NCBI GenBank assembly: GCA_036939355.1
Contig: JALLAP010000875.1
Coordinates: forward strand, 1 to 16,004
DNA from: Thalassiosira profunda
Lineage: Eukaryota; Bacillariophyta; Thalassiosirophyceae; Thalassiosirales; Thalassiosiraceae
Direction: 5' to 3'
Length of the DNA: 16,004 bases
Part shown: in pieces, positions 1 to 7,814 of the stretch
Position numbering within the stretch: the stretch's first letter is position 1
Layout of the letters: every line of letters starts with the position of its first letter
Notes under the pieces: model-generated
Told to the model about the DNA's origin: nothing
What the model saw: only the letters and a program-made list of their open reading frames with translations
Database searches by the model: none
Program-made: the position numbers and the translations under genes

Positions 1-55
1 CCACCTCGCGGTGGCGCCGGAGCCCCAAGGGGCTCCCCGGAGGTCGACCCTCCAA
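1..55. repeat. Terminal direct repeat, copy 1 of 2 (circular closure)
   Basis: Bases 1-55 are identical to 15950-16004 with no mismatch. Both copies lie in the same reading frame of the same gene, so collapsing them gives one continuous protein. An exact overlap of 55 bases is what a de Bruijn assembler run with k=55 leaves at the two ends of a circular path. That assembler behaviour is general knowledge, and its use here is inference. The circle would be 15,949 bp as written. Confidence 0.95.
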
Positions 56-367
56 ACCCTCGAGGTGTTGGCGAACGCCGCCGCGGCCCTCCCGAACAAG
101 GCCCCCCTCGTCGCCTTCCTCTTCCGGAACGACCGTCAAGTCCTCCAAGCTCTAATTGTCCACGTCGAGCAAGCCCGGTCCGATCCCCCCGCGGCCGCGC
201 GGGCGTGCGCCGTCCTCGACACGGCCCTGGGCGCCGAGGGGGCGGAGGTCCCCTCCCCGCTCCGGGAGAGGCTGCTGGCGGCTTTGCTCGAGGCCGCGAA
301 TTGCGGGGGAGAGCGCCACGCCGGACTGGAGGGGGAAGCGCGGGGATGCTTGGGCCGCATCGTGTGA
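1..367 (+). CDS. 3' part of the 463-aa GC-rich protein that begins at 14925 (continues across the window ends)
   Basis: Codons run in frame from base 2 (base 1 is the last base of a Ser codon) to the TGA at 365-367. The first 55 bases repeat the last 55 of the window in the same reading frame. This is therefore the C-terminal end of the gene starting at 14925, and the whole protein is 463 aa. This part supplies residues 343-463. It is almost wholly alpha-helical in character, with Leu/Ala-rich amphipathic stretches (TLEVLANAAAALPNKAPLVAF, then a segment around AARACAVLDTALG) that resemble an ARM/HEAT-like helical repeat. That resemblance is inference. The GTG at 11 is an internal Val, not a start. 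A TGTAA element at 409-413, about 42 bases past the stop, may be a poly(A) signal. No function is known. Confidence 0.75.
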   Translation, partial: HLAVAPEPQGAPRRSTLQTLEVLANAAAALPNKAPLVAFLFRNDRQVLQALIVHVEQARSDPPAAARACAVLDTALGAEGAEVPSPLRERLLAALLEAANCGGERHAGLEGEARGCLGRIV

Positions 368-779
368 AGGAACACAAGGCCGGGAAACCAGGAAGAGTAG
401 GCCCGTCTGTAAAATATGAATTAGATACCGCTAGGAAAACAAGCATGCTGATTGTGCAACACTATTGGAGGCGTGTGGAGGAAGAAGTCACAATCTCCCC
501 CTCCCCGAGAAGAGAGAGAGGAAAGAAAGTGTTCCACTTCGATGTAGACGCATACTCTTGAGAGGCGAGCAAATAACCCGTCAGAAAGACAGCAAAAAGG
601 AGGATATAGAAGCTTGATGGACGGGTTTGAGCCCTGCCTGCTTCTTGAGGAGAGCACACTGTTCAACCTGATCCGGTTGTTCAACTTTTACCTACTTCTC
701 CTCCATCCCCCTCGCCGGAGGCTCCGGTTGTTGCCTGTTGTTGCTCACATGCGCTTCAGTGCCAGACCTGAGTGCCGGA

Positions 780-806
780 TGACGTCATACAACTGCTGAC
801 AACTGC
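780..806. promoter_or_regulatory. CRE palindrome followed by two MYB-core sites one helical turn apart
   Basis: TGACGTCA at 780-787 is a perfect 8-bp palindrome, the classical bZIP/CREB site. TGACGT elements are known CO2/cAMP-responsive sites in diatom promoters. Directly after it ACAACTGC occurs twice (789-796 and 799-806). Each copy holds CAACTG, a plant-type MYB core, with a 10-base period that puts both on the same face of the helix. The group sits about 90-115 bases before the ankyrin gene ATG. Function is inferred from motif and position only. Confidence 0.45.
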
Positions 807-843
807 CCGGAGCTTCATTATTTTTGCTTCTTCTTCACTTCAC

Positions 844-851
844 CGACGTCG
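844..851. promoter_or_regulatory. Second ACGT-core palindrome (CGACGTCG)
   Basis: CGACGTCG is a perfect palindrome with the same GACGTC core as the CRE at 780-787. It is 64 bases downstream of that CRE and 44 bases before the ankyrin gene ATG. In GC-rich DNA such a site can arise by chance, so it is weaker evidence than the first one. Confidence 0.25.
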
Positions 852-894
852 CGGCTGCTCGCGGCGACGGCCTGGGGCGAGCCTAGAACGCGCG

Positions 895-3800
895 ATGGCC
901 GACGCCACTCCCACCCCCTCGAGCGGCCCCGGCGCCCCCTCCGATGCCGCCGCAGACGCCGCCGAGCGCCTCCAGGGCGAGCGCTACCTCGCCCTCTCCC
1001 GCTATTGCCACGAGCAGAACTGGGGGCGCGTCCACGCCCTCGCGGCGCAGATCCAGGAGCACCGAAGAAATGAGGCGGCCACCACGGCGGCTGCCGATGC
1101 CAGCGAGGGTTCGAAGGTAGGGGCGGATGGGAATCGGAGGCGGAGCGCCCCGCCCCACCTGGGGAGCGCCGTCGCCGCGGCCTTGAACGTCGGCGACCCC
1201 GGTAGAGAGGGAATGGTGCCCCTCAGTCAGCGCCGAATGTCGCGGGAGGGCGCCGTGTCCATTTCGGGGGAGGTCGTCCGCGTCGACGGGGCCGCGCTGC
1301 GGAGGCGGGAGGGCGCCGCCGGCGCGGCGTTGGATGAGGAGGACGCGCCGATTCGGGAGGTGGTGGAGCGGGTGATTGACGGGGAGGACGACACATCGCA
1401 TGCATCGCACCAGAGCGATTCCCACGCCGGAGACGGGGGGGTTGCAAATGATGCCAACGGGGGAGGTGCAAACAATGGCGAGGGCGGGGAGGCCCCTCCC
1501 GCCCCCGCCGCACCGCCGCCGCCGCCAACCACCGTCCATCCCTCCGCCCCCCGCCTCCTGTCGACGTGCCTCGGCACCGCCTCCCCCCTCGCGTGGACGT
1601 GCCGGTACTCCGCCCCGTCGGCCACCGTCCAACTCGTCCTCGCATTGGACGCCCGCGCCGTGCGACGGTGTTTGCCCCAGCTGGGCACGCCGCTGCACGA
1701 GTGCGTCGGGAGGCCGAGGCCGTTGCGGACGATGCCGCTGCAAAGGGGGAAGTGGGCAAGGATGGTCGGGGACGCCCGAGAAGGTGCCGCCGCGGGATCG
1801 TTGCAGGGGGCACTGGGGGAAATGGCCGCTCCGACAACGAAGAAGAAGCGGAAGCAGAAGGGGCGGGGGAAGGCGCCCAAAATCCTCGCGGGGCTGCGCG
1901 AGTGGCGCCGGACCGTCCGAGCATTGATCCACGCCGACGAGGCCCTGGCGAGGGAGGACGCCACGCACGCCGCCCTCGTGGAGACGCAGGAAAATGCCGC
2001 CGAGGCCATCCAGGAGGCGTGGCGGAAGAACGTCCGGGGCATGATCAAGGACAACGTCGACAACATCCAGACGTACAAACGGATGAACAGCGCCGACGAG
2101 ATGGACGATGCCGCGGAGACTCGGGGCGCGGCCGAAGCCGAGGAAAAAGCTGCAAAAGCGGGAGAGTCATCGAAACCGCCGGCGGTGCCGTACCGTCGCC
2201 CCGTGCGAGCCACTCTGGCCCAGGACGCCGACGGGAATACCCCCCTGCACTTCATGGTGCGGGGGGCCGCGGCCCCGGCCTTCGGAGGGGGGNCAGGACG
2301 CCGACGGGAATACCCCCCTGCACTTCATGGTGCGGGGGGCCGCGGCCCCGGCCTTCGGAGGGGGGCGATGGCAGGCCCGGCACGGGGTGGAGGACGGCGG
2401 GTTCGACGACGAGAGCGACGACGACGAAGGGGAAGAAGAGGAGGACGGCGACACCGCTGACGGCAACGATCGCGAGGGGAACGCGATGGAAGTGGACGAA
2501 AGCGCTGCCGGGGAGGACCCCCGATCCGCCCTCCGCGACATCGAATGCCGGGGCACGTCGGGATCGTCGTGGGACGGCGTCCGGTGGTGCATGGAGGCCC
2601 ACCTGCGCCGGGCCGAGCGCCGGCTGGCGCGACGGAGGCGAGCGCCGATGATGGAAGGCCAACGCGAGAGCGACGGGCACCCCGATGCCCGCAGGGAGAG
2701 CGAGGACGATAATGATGTAAGCGACGGAGAAAGGGGACGGCGGGCGCTCGCGTCGGTCCGGATCGGGAGCCCGGTCGACGGCCCGGCCGACGAGGCGATG
2801 GACGCGGCCGACTGCGTAGAGGGGGAAGAAGTCAAATTGCCCGCGAAGCGAAAGAGCCTCGACCTCGGCGCGGGCAACTCGGTCAAGACGTCGCGCGTGG
2901 ACGCGTCGGCCGCGGTCGGCTCCGCCGCCCCCACGACGGCCGCGGGATGGAAGTCCGACGCCCCAACCGAGGAGGGAAGCGCCCCCGCCGTCCCACCCAG
3001 GAAGAAGCCCCCGCGACGGAAAAAGTACCTCGACCCCGACGAACGACAGGACTGCGCCTACGATCCCCTCCTCGGGGCGGTTCGAGACCTCGTCCACTCC
3101 TGCCCTGAGGCGGTCGGGACGCCGGACCACCGCGAGTACGAGGAGACGCCGCTCATCGTGGCGCTGAAGTCGAGCATTTATGTTGTGGCGGAGCCGGAGC
3201 CGGCGTTTCCGCTGGGTGCCCCGCCGGGCGGACCGGGGGAGGGCGCGGCGGTGGCCGGAGGAGACGGGTTTCACCTCTTCGGGGGCATTCTGGGCCCCGT
3301 GGCGGGGGGCGGGCCGGGGGGCGGCGGCCCCGGCATTGACCGATTTGGCGGGGGAGGCGCGGGATTCGGGGGCTTTCCCTTCCCCGAGCTCGGCGCGCTC
3401 ATCCACCCCCGCCCCTTTGGCATCTTTCCCGACGACGAGGCCATGATGGCGGTGCTCCGGGGGCACGGGCGGAGGGTCCACCGGGACGATGCGCTGCGGC
3501 GGCGGTCGGCCGGGGACGCCCGGCGGACCGCGGCGGCGGGCAACCCGGTCGCCGCGCCCGCCGCAACCGGCAGCGGCGCCCCGTCCGCCGGGGAGGGCGG
3601 GTCGAACAAGGAGGGAGGTAGCGAGGAGGACGTCGACGACGACGCCTCCGCCGCCAGCAGCGTCTCCGACGCCCCCTCCCTCGCCGGCCGCGATCCGGAC
3701 GACCCGCGCCGCGACGCCTTCCTGCCGGGCGCGACCGAGCGCCTCCCGGGAGGAGGGGAGGCCCCCGGCGGCCCCGCCGGCGGCCCCGCCGGCGCGTTGG

Positions 3801-5719
3801 GCCCGGCGCCCCGCCGCCGACCCCGGTACGACTACCAGACGGCCCTGGAGTACCGCGTCTTCTGCTTGGTGCGGATTATGCTCGACGCGCACCCCCGCGC
3901 GGCGTGCCTGTTGATCAGCGATTACACCCCCCTCCACTCGGCCGTCTTCCACGGCCGGTGTCCCGACACCATCCGGCTGTTGCTCGACGCCGAGGCAAGG
4001 TTCTGGGGGGAAGCCAATGCCACCAATGCCGCCGGCGACGCCGCGCCACAATCAGCGCCACACCCTCCCGGCACCGCTGCCGGCCCGCAGCCCTGCCCCA
4101 CCCTCGCCGGCCCCGCGGCCCTCTGCACCAACACCCGGGGCGAGCTCCCCCTCCACTTCGCGTGCATGCGCAACGAGTCCGCCCGGACGATCAAGCTGCT
4201 GTCCGAGGCCGACCCCCGCGCGGCCTTGGTCCGGGACGCGGCGGGACGGACCCCGTTGCGGTGGCTGTGGGTCCGGTTCGTGGACGGGTTGCTCGATCGG
4301 TTTGGCGGGCGGGACACGCGGGGCGGGGACGGGGACGCGAGGACTGCGGGCGGAGACCATCGGGCGGAGCTGGAGTTCGAGGAGCGGGAGGGGGAGCGGG
4401 GGGCAGTACACTTTCCCGTCCCGGGCGCCGGGGCGGTGCGACGGGGCGACGATGCCTCGGTCGACGACGCCCTGGGCGAAGGCGACGGCGGTCGCCCCTC
4501 GAGCTCCCACCCCGCCAACGGCACCGCGCCGGCGCCCGACGAAATGTTCGTCTTCGACGCCGCGTACCTCCGCCGGACCCGCGACGTCGACCGCACCGTC
4601 GACTTCTTGCGGATGCGGCACGTCCCCTCCGGCTTCGAGAGCATCGAGTACGTGGCCGCCGAGCACGCCATCACCGTCCTCCTCAAGCTGAAGTACCTCC
4701 GGCAGCGGCGGGAGCGGCAGCGGGAGGCGGCCCGGGGCTCTCGGTCGCGGGCCAATCCGCCTCCGGAGGTGCCCATGTCGATCAAGGAGGAATTCATATT
4801 GTGCGCGTTCCAAAAGTTCGCGGCGCTGATTTACGCGGCCTTGGTGGCGGCCGAGGCCGAGGAGGGCACGCCGACCGTCGAGGCCACCGCGCGGGAGGAC
4901 GACCCGGACCTCGACGAGGGGGGCGCCCCGCCCGCGCGGAAGCGGCTGTGGCACACCCTCCCGCGCCCCGCCCGCGGCCGCGATCCACACCGGAGGTTCC
5001 TCATCGTCCACGAGGCCTGCGGCGCCAGCCGCGCCTCCTGTCCCGCGGCCGTGGCCAAGGTCTGCCTCCGCCTCTTCGCGGAGCAGCTCCACCGGCGCGA
5101 CGCCGACGGGCGGCTGCCCCTCCATCGGGCGTGCCTGCGGGGCGTGGGGTGGGAACCCCCGGGCAGCGACGGCGAGGCCCCCAGCCGGGCCTCCCTCGCG
5201 GACGAAACGCTGACGCTGCTGCGGGAGGTCATTGCGGAGTCCCCCCCCGGCGCGGCCGGGGCGTACGACGAGAACGGCCAGCTCCCGCTCCACTGCGCCA
5301 TCGACGCGATCGTCACGTCGCTGGTCATGGGAAAGCGCCGGCGGGCGTCCCTCCACGCCGAGGCCCGGGTGGCGCTGCAGCAACATCGTCGGCAACACGT
5401 CAACATTGCCACCGCATGTTTATCGGAGCTCCTCCACCGCAATGCCGGGGCATTGCAGCGGCGCGACGGCCGGACGAAGCTGTACCCCTTCATGCAGGCG
5501 GCGACGCCGCACGTGGAGGACCGGGCCGTGGCGCGGTACGCGTCCGACCTGAGCCGACGGCCGGGATTCGACGTGGGGGTGGGATATGCGCCGATGGACG
5601 GGGACGTGGTGGAGGAAGACGACGAGGAGGGGGCGCGGGATCACGTCACGGTCGTTTACTATTTGTTAAGGGAGGACCCGTCCGCCGTTAATGGATTGGG
5701 CCTCCCGTCGTCTTCCTAG
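895..5719 (+). CDS. Giant ankyrin-repeat protein (about 1,583 aa after removing an assembly duplication)
   Basis: The reading frame from the ATG at 895 runs to the N at 2293, then jumps one frame. Removing the 73 bases (N plus one of two identical 72-bp copies) restores a single open frame to the TAG at 5717-5719, giving 1,583 aa. Ankyrin-type units are scattered through the protein: TPLHECVG (about residue 260), DADGNTPLHFMV (about 444), DYTPLHSAVFHGRCPDTIRLLLDA (985), GELPLHFACMRNESARTIKLL (about 1058), DADGRLPLHRACLRG (about 1377), DENGQLPLHCAID (about 1435). Between them lie long disordered inserts: acidic (nt 2400-2520), Gly-rich (nt 3220-3370) and Ser/Ala/Pro-rich. There is no signal peptide or membrane segment. 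The family mediates protein-protein binding; the partner is unknown. An upstream GTG at 772 in the same frame is not a credible eukaryotic start. Codon third positions are almost all G or C. Confidence 0.85.
2221..2365. repeat. 72-bp perfect duplication around a single N (scaffold join)
   Basis: Bases 2221-2292 and 2294-2365 are identical over 72 bases and separated only by the N at 2293. Reading through shifts the ankyrin gene frame by one. Deleting one copy plus the N restores one frame on both sides, with the same peptide at the joint (ending AAAPAFGGG and continuing RWQARHG). The simplest reading is two contigs that overlap by 72 bp but were joined with a placeholder base. A true tandem duplication would disrupt the gene. 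Confidence 0.9.
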
Positions 5720-5817
5720 GCGAGGCTGGAGGCGTTGTGTTGTGTGTGCGTTGTAGAGTAGGATGTTGCTAACAGATTGTAAACACCAATGACAGGCAAT
5801 TCATATCCCAAATCAAA
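5720..5817. other. Short intergenic region with possible poly(A) signal
   Basis: This 98-base spacer after the ankyrin gene is T/G-rich at first (repeated GTTGTG/TGTGTG), then A-rich. A TGTAA at 5778-5782, 59 bases past the stop, is a candidate poly(A) signal of the kind used by some algae. The next ATG at 5818 follows within 40 bases, so a promoter for the next gene would have to overlap this 3' UTR, or the real start is the later ATG at 5926. Confidence 0.4.
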
Positions 5818-6720
5818 ATGAGCGTTTTATTCAGATCCGGCGAACATTTTTTCTTTCACACTCTTCTGATCCAGAGGCCTCTTCGCCTTCTTGGTTGTAG
5901 CCAGAGCCCAAACAGACATCACAGCATGTCCACCAAACGTGCGACGATCGCCGTCAAACTGTACGCGCCGTCCCTCATTGGTAAACCTTCGATCGAAGAC
6001 CGAAGATGTTCGCGTGTCAAAACTCAGCCTCGAAGATCAAGCACCGCTCGGAACGCGTGCGCTAAATCCAGAAAGGATCCGGCTGGATCCAGCTTCTTCG
6101 ATCAAAAGGCATTTGCAAATAGTTATGGCGCTTGCGTGTCTTCGTCGAAGTCGTACCGCTGCAAGCAACCGAAACCTGCAAGCAGCAGTCTGGAATCAGA
6201 GATGCTCCAAAACATACAGGAGTGCAAACGAACGCTCGCCGAGCTCGACAGACGGTTGCTGCACAACGAGACACTCGTTCACGTACCTGCCCTCCGAGCA
6301 GTCAAAAACTTGATGACGCTCGACTATGATAGGACTATGATCGCGGCTCTCAAGACGTGGAAGGAGTTCACATACGCCAAGAGGCAGGCCGAGCAACGTA
6401 GAATGCAATGGAGGAAAGCCCGCCGAACGACCGCGGAAGGGTTTGTGGGTGGTTGCGTCGACTCTGCTCTTGTTTCGGCCTGGAAGGTGATAGAATCGCG
6501 GCGTCCGAACGACGACAAGGACGCCAGGGCGTACATGGTGCAAAAGTGGCGTCGCTCTCGCACGGTGAACAACACAACGAGGCTCAACCAAGAAACTGGA
6601 GACGGCCGAGTCTCCCATTTCATCTTGCCGGCACCCGACTTGTCCAAATACACACCGAAGCACAAGAAGGGCCACCAAAAACAATCGCAGCGCATCGGAA
6701 CGCCCTCAGACAACGGCTGA
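5818..6720 (+). CDS. Basic hypothetical protein, 300 aa, with spaced Trp-Lys/Arg motifs
   Basis: The frame from ATG 5818 (A at -3) to the TGA at 6718-6720 encodes 300 aa. A second in-frame ATG at 5926 (also A at -3) would give a 264-aa form starting MSTKRATIAVKLY. The first 36 residues look less protein-like and may be 5' UTR, so either start is possible. I do not recognise a family. The N-terminal third is Lys/Arg/Ser-rich and probably disordered. The middle (from about LESEMLQNIQECKRTLAELDR) looks helical or coiled-coil. It is followed by four tryptophans each followed by a basic residue (TWKEF, QWRKAR, AWKVIESRR, KWRRSR), spaced 17, 24 and 22 residues apart, which faintly recalls Sfi1-type centrin-binding repeats. 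The C-terminus is basic. There is no signal peptide or TM segment. Codon third positions are mixed, unlike the GC-rich ankyrin gene upstream. Confidence 0.65.
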   Translation: MSVLFRSGEHFFFHTLLIQRPLRLLGCSQSPNRHHSMSTKRATIAVKLYAPSLIGKPSIEDRRCSRVKTQPRRSSTARNACAKSRKDPAGSSFFDQKAFANSYGACVSSSKSYRCKQPKPASSSLESEMLQNIQECKRTLAELDRRLLHNETLVHVPALRAVKNLMTLDYDRTMIAALKTWKEFTYAKRQAEQRRMQWRKARRTTAEGFVGGCVDSALVSAWKVIESRRPNDDKDARAYMVQKWRRSRTVNNTTRLNQETGDGRVSHFILPAPDLSKYTPKHKKGHQKQSQRIGTPSDNG

Positions 6721-7031
6721 CGCTCGGTATGTATCGATACACACCTAGTAAGCCACTTCTTGTTGGGGGGCGTGGGTGGGGAGCCCCAACGAGCTCCTCG
6801 AGAGCTGAAAGTGCCGAGCGAGAAAACAGAAAAAAGTATGAAGTCCTACGCACGCTTCATGCTGTCTGGCACAAAAAACAGAGACAACCTTCAAAGCTTC
6901 TCGCTTCGTGCCGCCGCCGCCCCGCCCGCCTGCCTGCCTGCTCGTCGACTTGATCGCCGCCCGCGCCCGCTTGATGATCACTTCTTCTCTCCGAGGACGC
7001 AGATCACAGTGCGCACAGGAACTGACGGACG
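6721..7031. other. Intergenic region: 3' UTR of the 300-aa gene and promoter of the KEN-box gene
   Basis: This 311-base gap begins with a 12-bp perfect palindrome (6730-6741) nine bases after the upstream stop codon. A G-rich stretch follows (around 6764-6784). Towards the KEN-box gene there is a C-rich GC-box-like block, CCCCGCCCGCCTGCC at 6920-6934, which is repeated exactly before the gene at 14925. No RNA gene or convincing ORF is seen. Confidence 0.5.
6730..6741. promoter_or_regulatory. 12-bp perfect palindrome TGTATCGATACA
   Basis: TGTATCGATACA equals its own reverse complement over 12 bases and lies 9 bases after the stop at 6720, about 290 bases before the next ATG. A dimeric DNA-binding protein site is the simplest functional reading. 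With only one copy in the window the role is unproven. Confidence 0.3.
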
Positions 7032-7355
7032 ATGAGCTCCCATCGCAACAACGTGTGCACAAGTGCGTCGACGGCGCCCCCATCCGCCGACGGCGTGTGG
7101 CGAGATGAACTTCAGTGGGACAAGGAAAACGCCGCATACGATTCTCGGCCCAAGACGATCCCGGGCGGCCTGCGCCAAGCGAGGAGCCAAGTGATCAAGC
7201 TGATGAAGGGCGCCTCGGAAGAGAAGGCGGCGTTTGCCGGAAGGAGGAAGCCGCTCGGCCAGGTGTCCACCAACGGGAGCAAACTGCTGCAGTCCAAGGC
7301 GGCATCAAAGGCGGAGCTGCAAAAGATCCAGTCCAAACTGACGGAGGTGTGCTGA
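7032..7355 (+). CDS. Small KEN-box/D-box-like protein, 107 aa (candidate APC/C substrate)
   Basis: ATG 7032 (A at -3) to TGA 7353-7355 gives 107 aa, a free-standing gene with its own flanks. Residues 30-33 read DKEN, containing a KEN box. Residues 72-81 read RKPLGQVSTN, which fits the destruction-box core RxxLGx[IV] and resembles known securin and cyclin D-boxes, although Asn falls at position 10 rather than 9. KEN and D-boxes are the recognised degrons of the anaphase-promoting complex. The KEN-then-D-box order in a small, basic, apparently disordered protein matches securin and other mitotic regulators in layout only. The C-terminus (about 82-105) is Lys/Gln/Leu-rich and probably helical. 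There is no TM segment or signal peptide. Overall homology to any named family is not recognised. Function is inference from two short motifs. Confidence 0.7.
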   Translation: MSSHRNNVCTSASTAPPSADGVWRDELQWDKENAAYDSRPKTIPGGLRQARSQVIKLMKGASEEKAAFAGRRKPLGQVSTNGSKLLQSKAASKAELQKIQSKLTEVC

Positions 7356-7814
7356 GCTAGATGGTTGGTATCGGTGCTTGGTGTTGGAGTAGGGGAGCTG
7401 TAGATTGCAGTAGGCTATTGCAAAGAAGAGATATTGTAGTAGGTGCTCTGAGTAGATGTATTTGTAACAGTAATAGCCCTTTTTGATACGAAGTGAGCGA
7501 GGGATAGTGTTTGTTTAGTAGATTTGCAAAGAACAGTCAAGGCTTTGCAGTAGGGCTGCATATTGCAAGAAGCATTATGTGCTCTCTGAGGTGTAAATAC
7601 AGCGTTGATGTGCTATTTTACTTGTGCCTTCAGAGATCCCGTCAGGAGCCAAAGGTAACCGGCCAAGCACAAATTTGCAATTGTTTTGTTTCTCAGTTTC
7701 CCAAGGCGACTTCTCCACCTGCTCTATCTCACCCCCTCAGCTCGACCCACCCGCCTCGTCGGCTCTGAGAAGAGGGGCAATGCAGAGGCCAGAGAGCCCT
7801 CATCCGCTGCAACA
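7356..7814. other. Intergenic region: 3' UTR of the KEN-box gene and 5' region of the prominin-like gene
   Basis: This 459-base stretch is relatively AT-rich. It holds TGTAA elements at 7463-7467 and 7592-7596 that may direct poly(A) addition. It also holds an imperfect direct repeat: 7405-7428 and 7545-7572 both begin TTGCAGTAGG and end in a TTGCAA...GAAG block. The palindrome TTGCAA occurs four times (7418, 7534, 7563, 7675). The part from about 7697 to 7814 is C-rich without ATG-led coding sequence and is probably the 5' UTR of the next gene. No RNA gene is recognised. Confidence 0.5.
7405..7572. repeat. Imperfect direct repeat pair in the UTR region (7405-7428 and 7545-7572)
   Basis: Both copies start with TTGCAGTAGG and continue through a short CT/GCT spacer into ATTGCAA then GAAG, differing by small gaps. 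They are 140 bases apart. A partial third copy (GATTTGCAAAGAA, 7531-7543) lies between. They may be 3' UTR elements or promoter sites of the downstream gene. Confidence 0.4.

Larger units (their letters stand above)
368..894. other. Intergenic region: 3' UTR of the 463-aa gene and promoter/5' UTR of the ankyrin gene
   Basis: This 527-base gap is clearly less GC-rich than the genes on either side. Near its start is a TGTAA (409-413) that may serve poly(A) addition. The right half looks like a promoter: two copies of TCCGGTTGTT (672-681 and 723-732), a perfect CRE palindrome at 780-787, two CAACTG cores at 790-795 and 800-805, then a pyrimidine-rich stretch around 812-843 and a second ACGT palindrome at 844-851. 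Short ATG-started frames in the left half (for example 614-799) show no protein-like composition. No RNA gene is recognised. Confidence 0.6.

Noticed and set aside
614..799. 61-aa frame between the two GC-rich genes
   Set aside because: It overlaps the promoter motifs, has no family resemblance, and its composition is no different from untranslated DNA around it.
772..894. N-terminal extension of the ankyrin protein from 772
   Set aside because: The start codon would be GTG, and the segment includes the CRE/MYB cluster and a pyrimidine-rich leader. The ATG at 895 is the first in-frame ATG.
883..5398. Several long minus-strand frames (883-1968, 1227-2255, 2252-4051, 4052-5398) opposite the ankyrin gene
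   Set aside because: Stop codons are rare in such GC-rich DNA. These frames are Arg/Gly/Pro-rich and lack domains, while the plus strand encodes clear ankyrin motifs.
7655..7696. Possible 42-bp 5' UTR intron (GTAACC...TTTCTCAG) before the prominin-like gene
   Set aside because: The ends fit GT-AG and the 3' side is T-rich, but the size is very small and the coding sequence does not need it. Only RNA-seq could support it.
7686..7814. 43-residue extension of the prominin-like protein
   Set aside because: It begins with TTG and would bury the signal peptide; ATG 7815 puts the signal peptide at the N-terminus.
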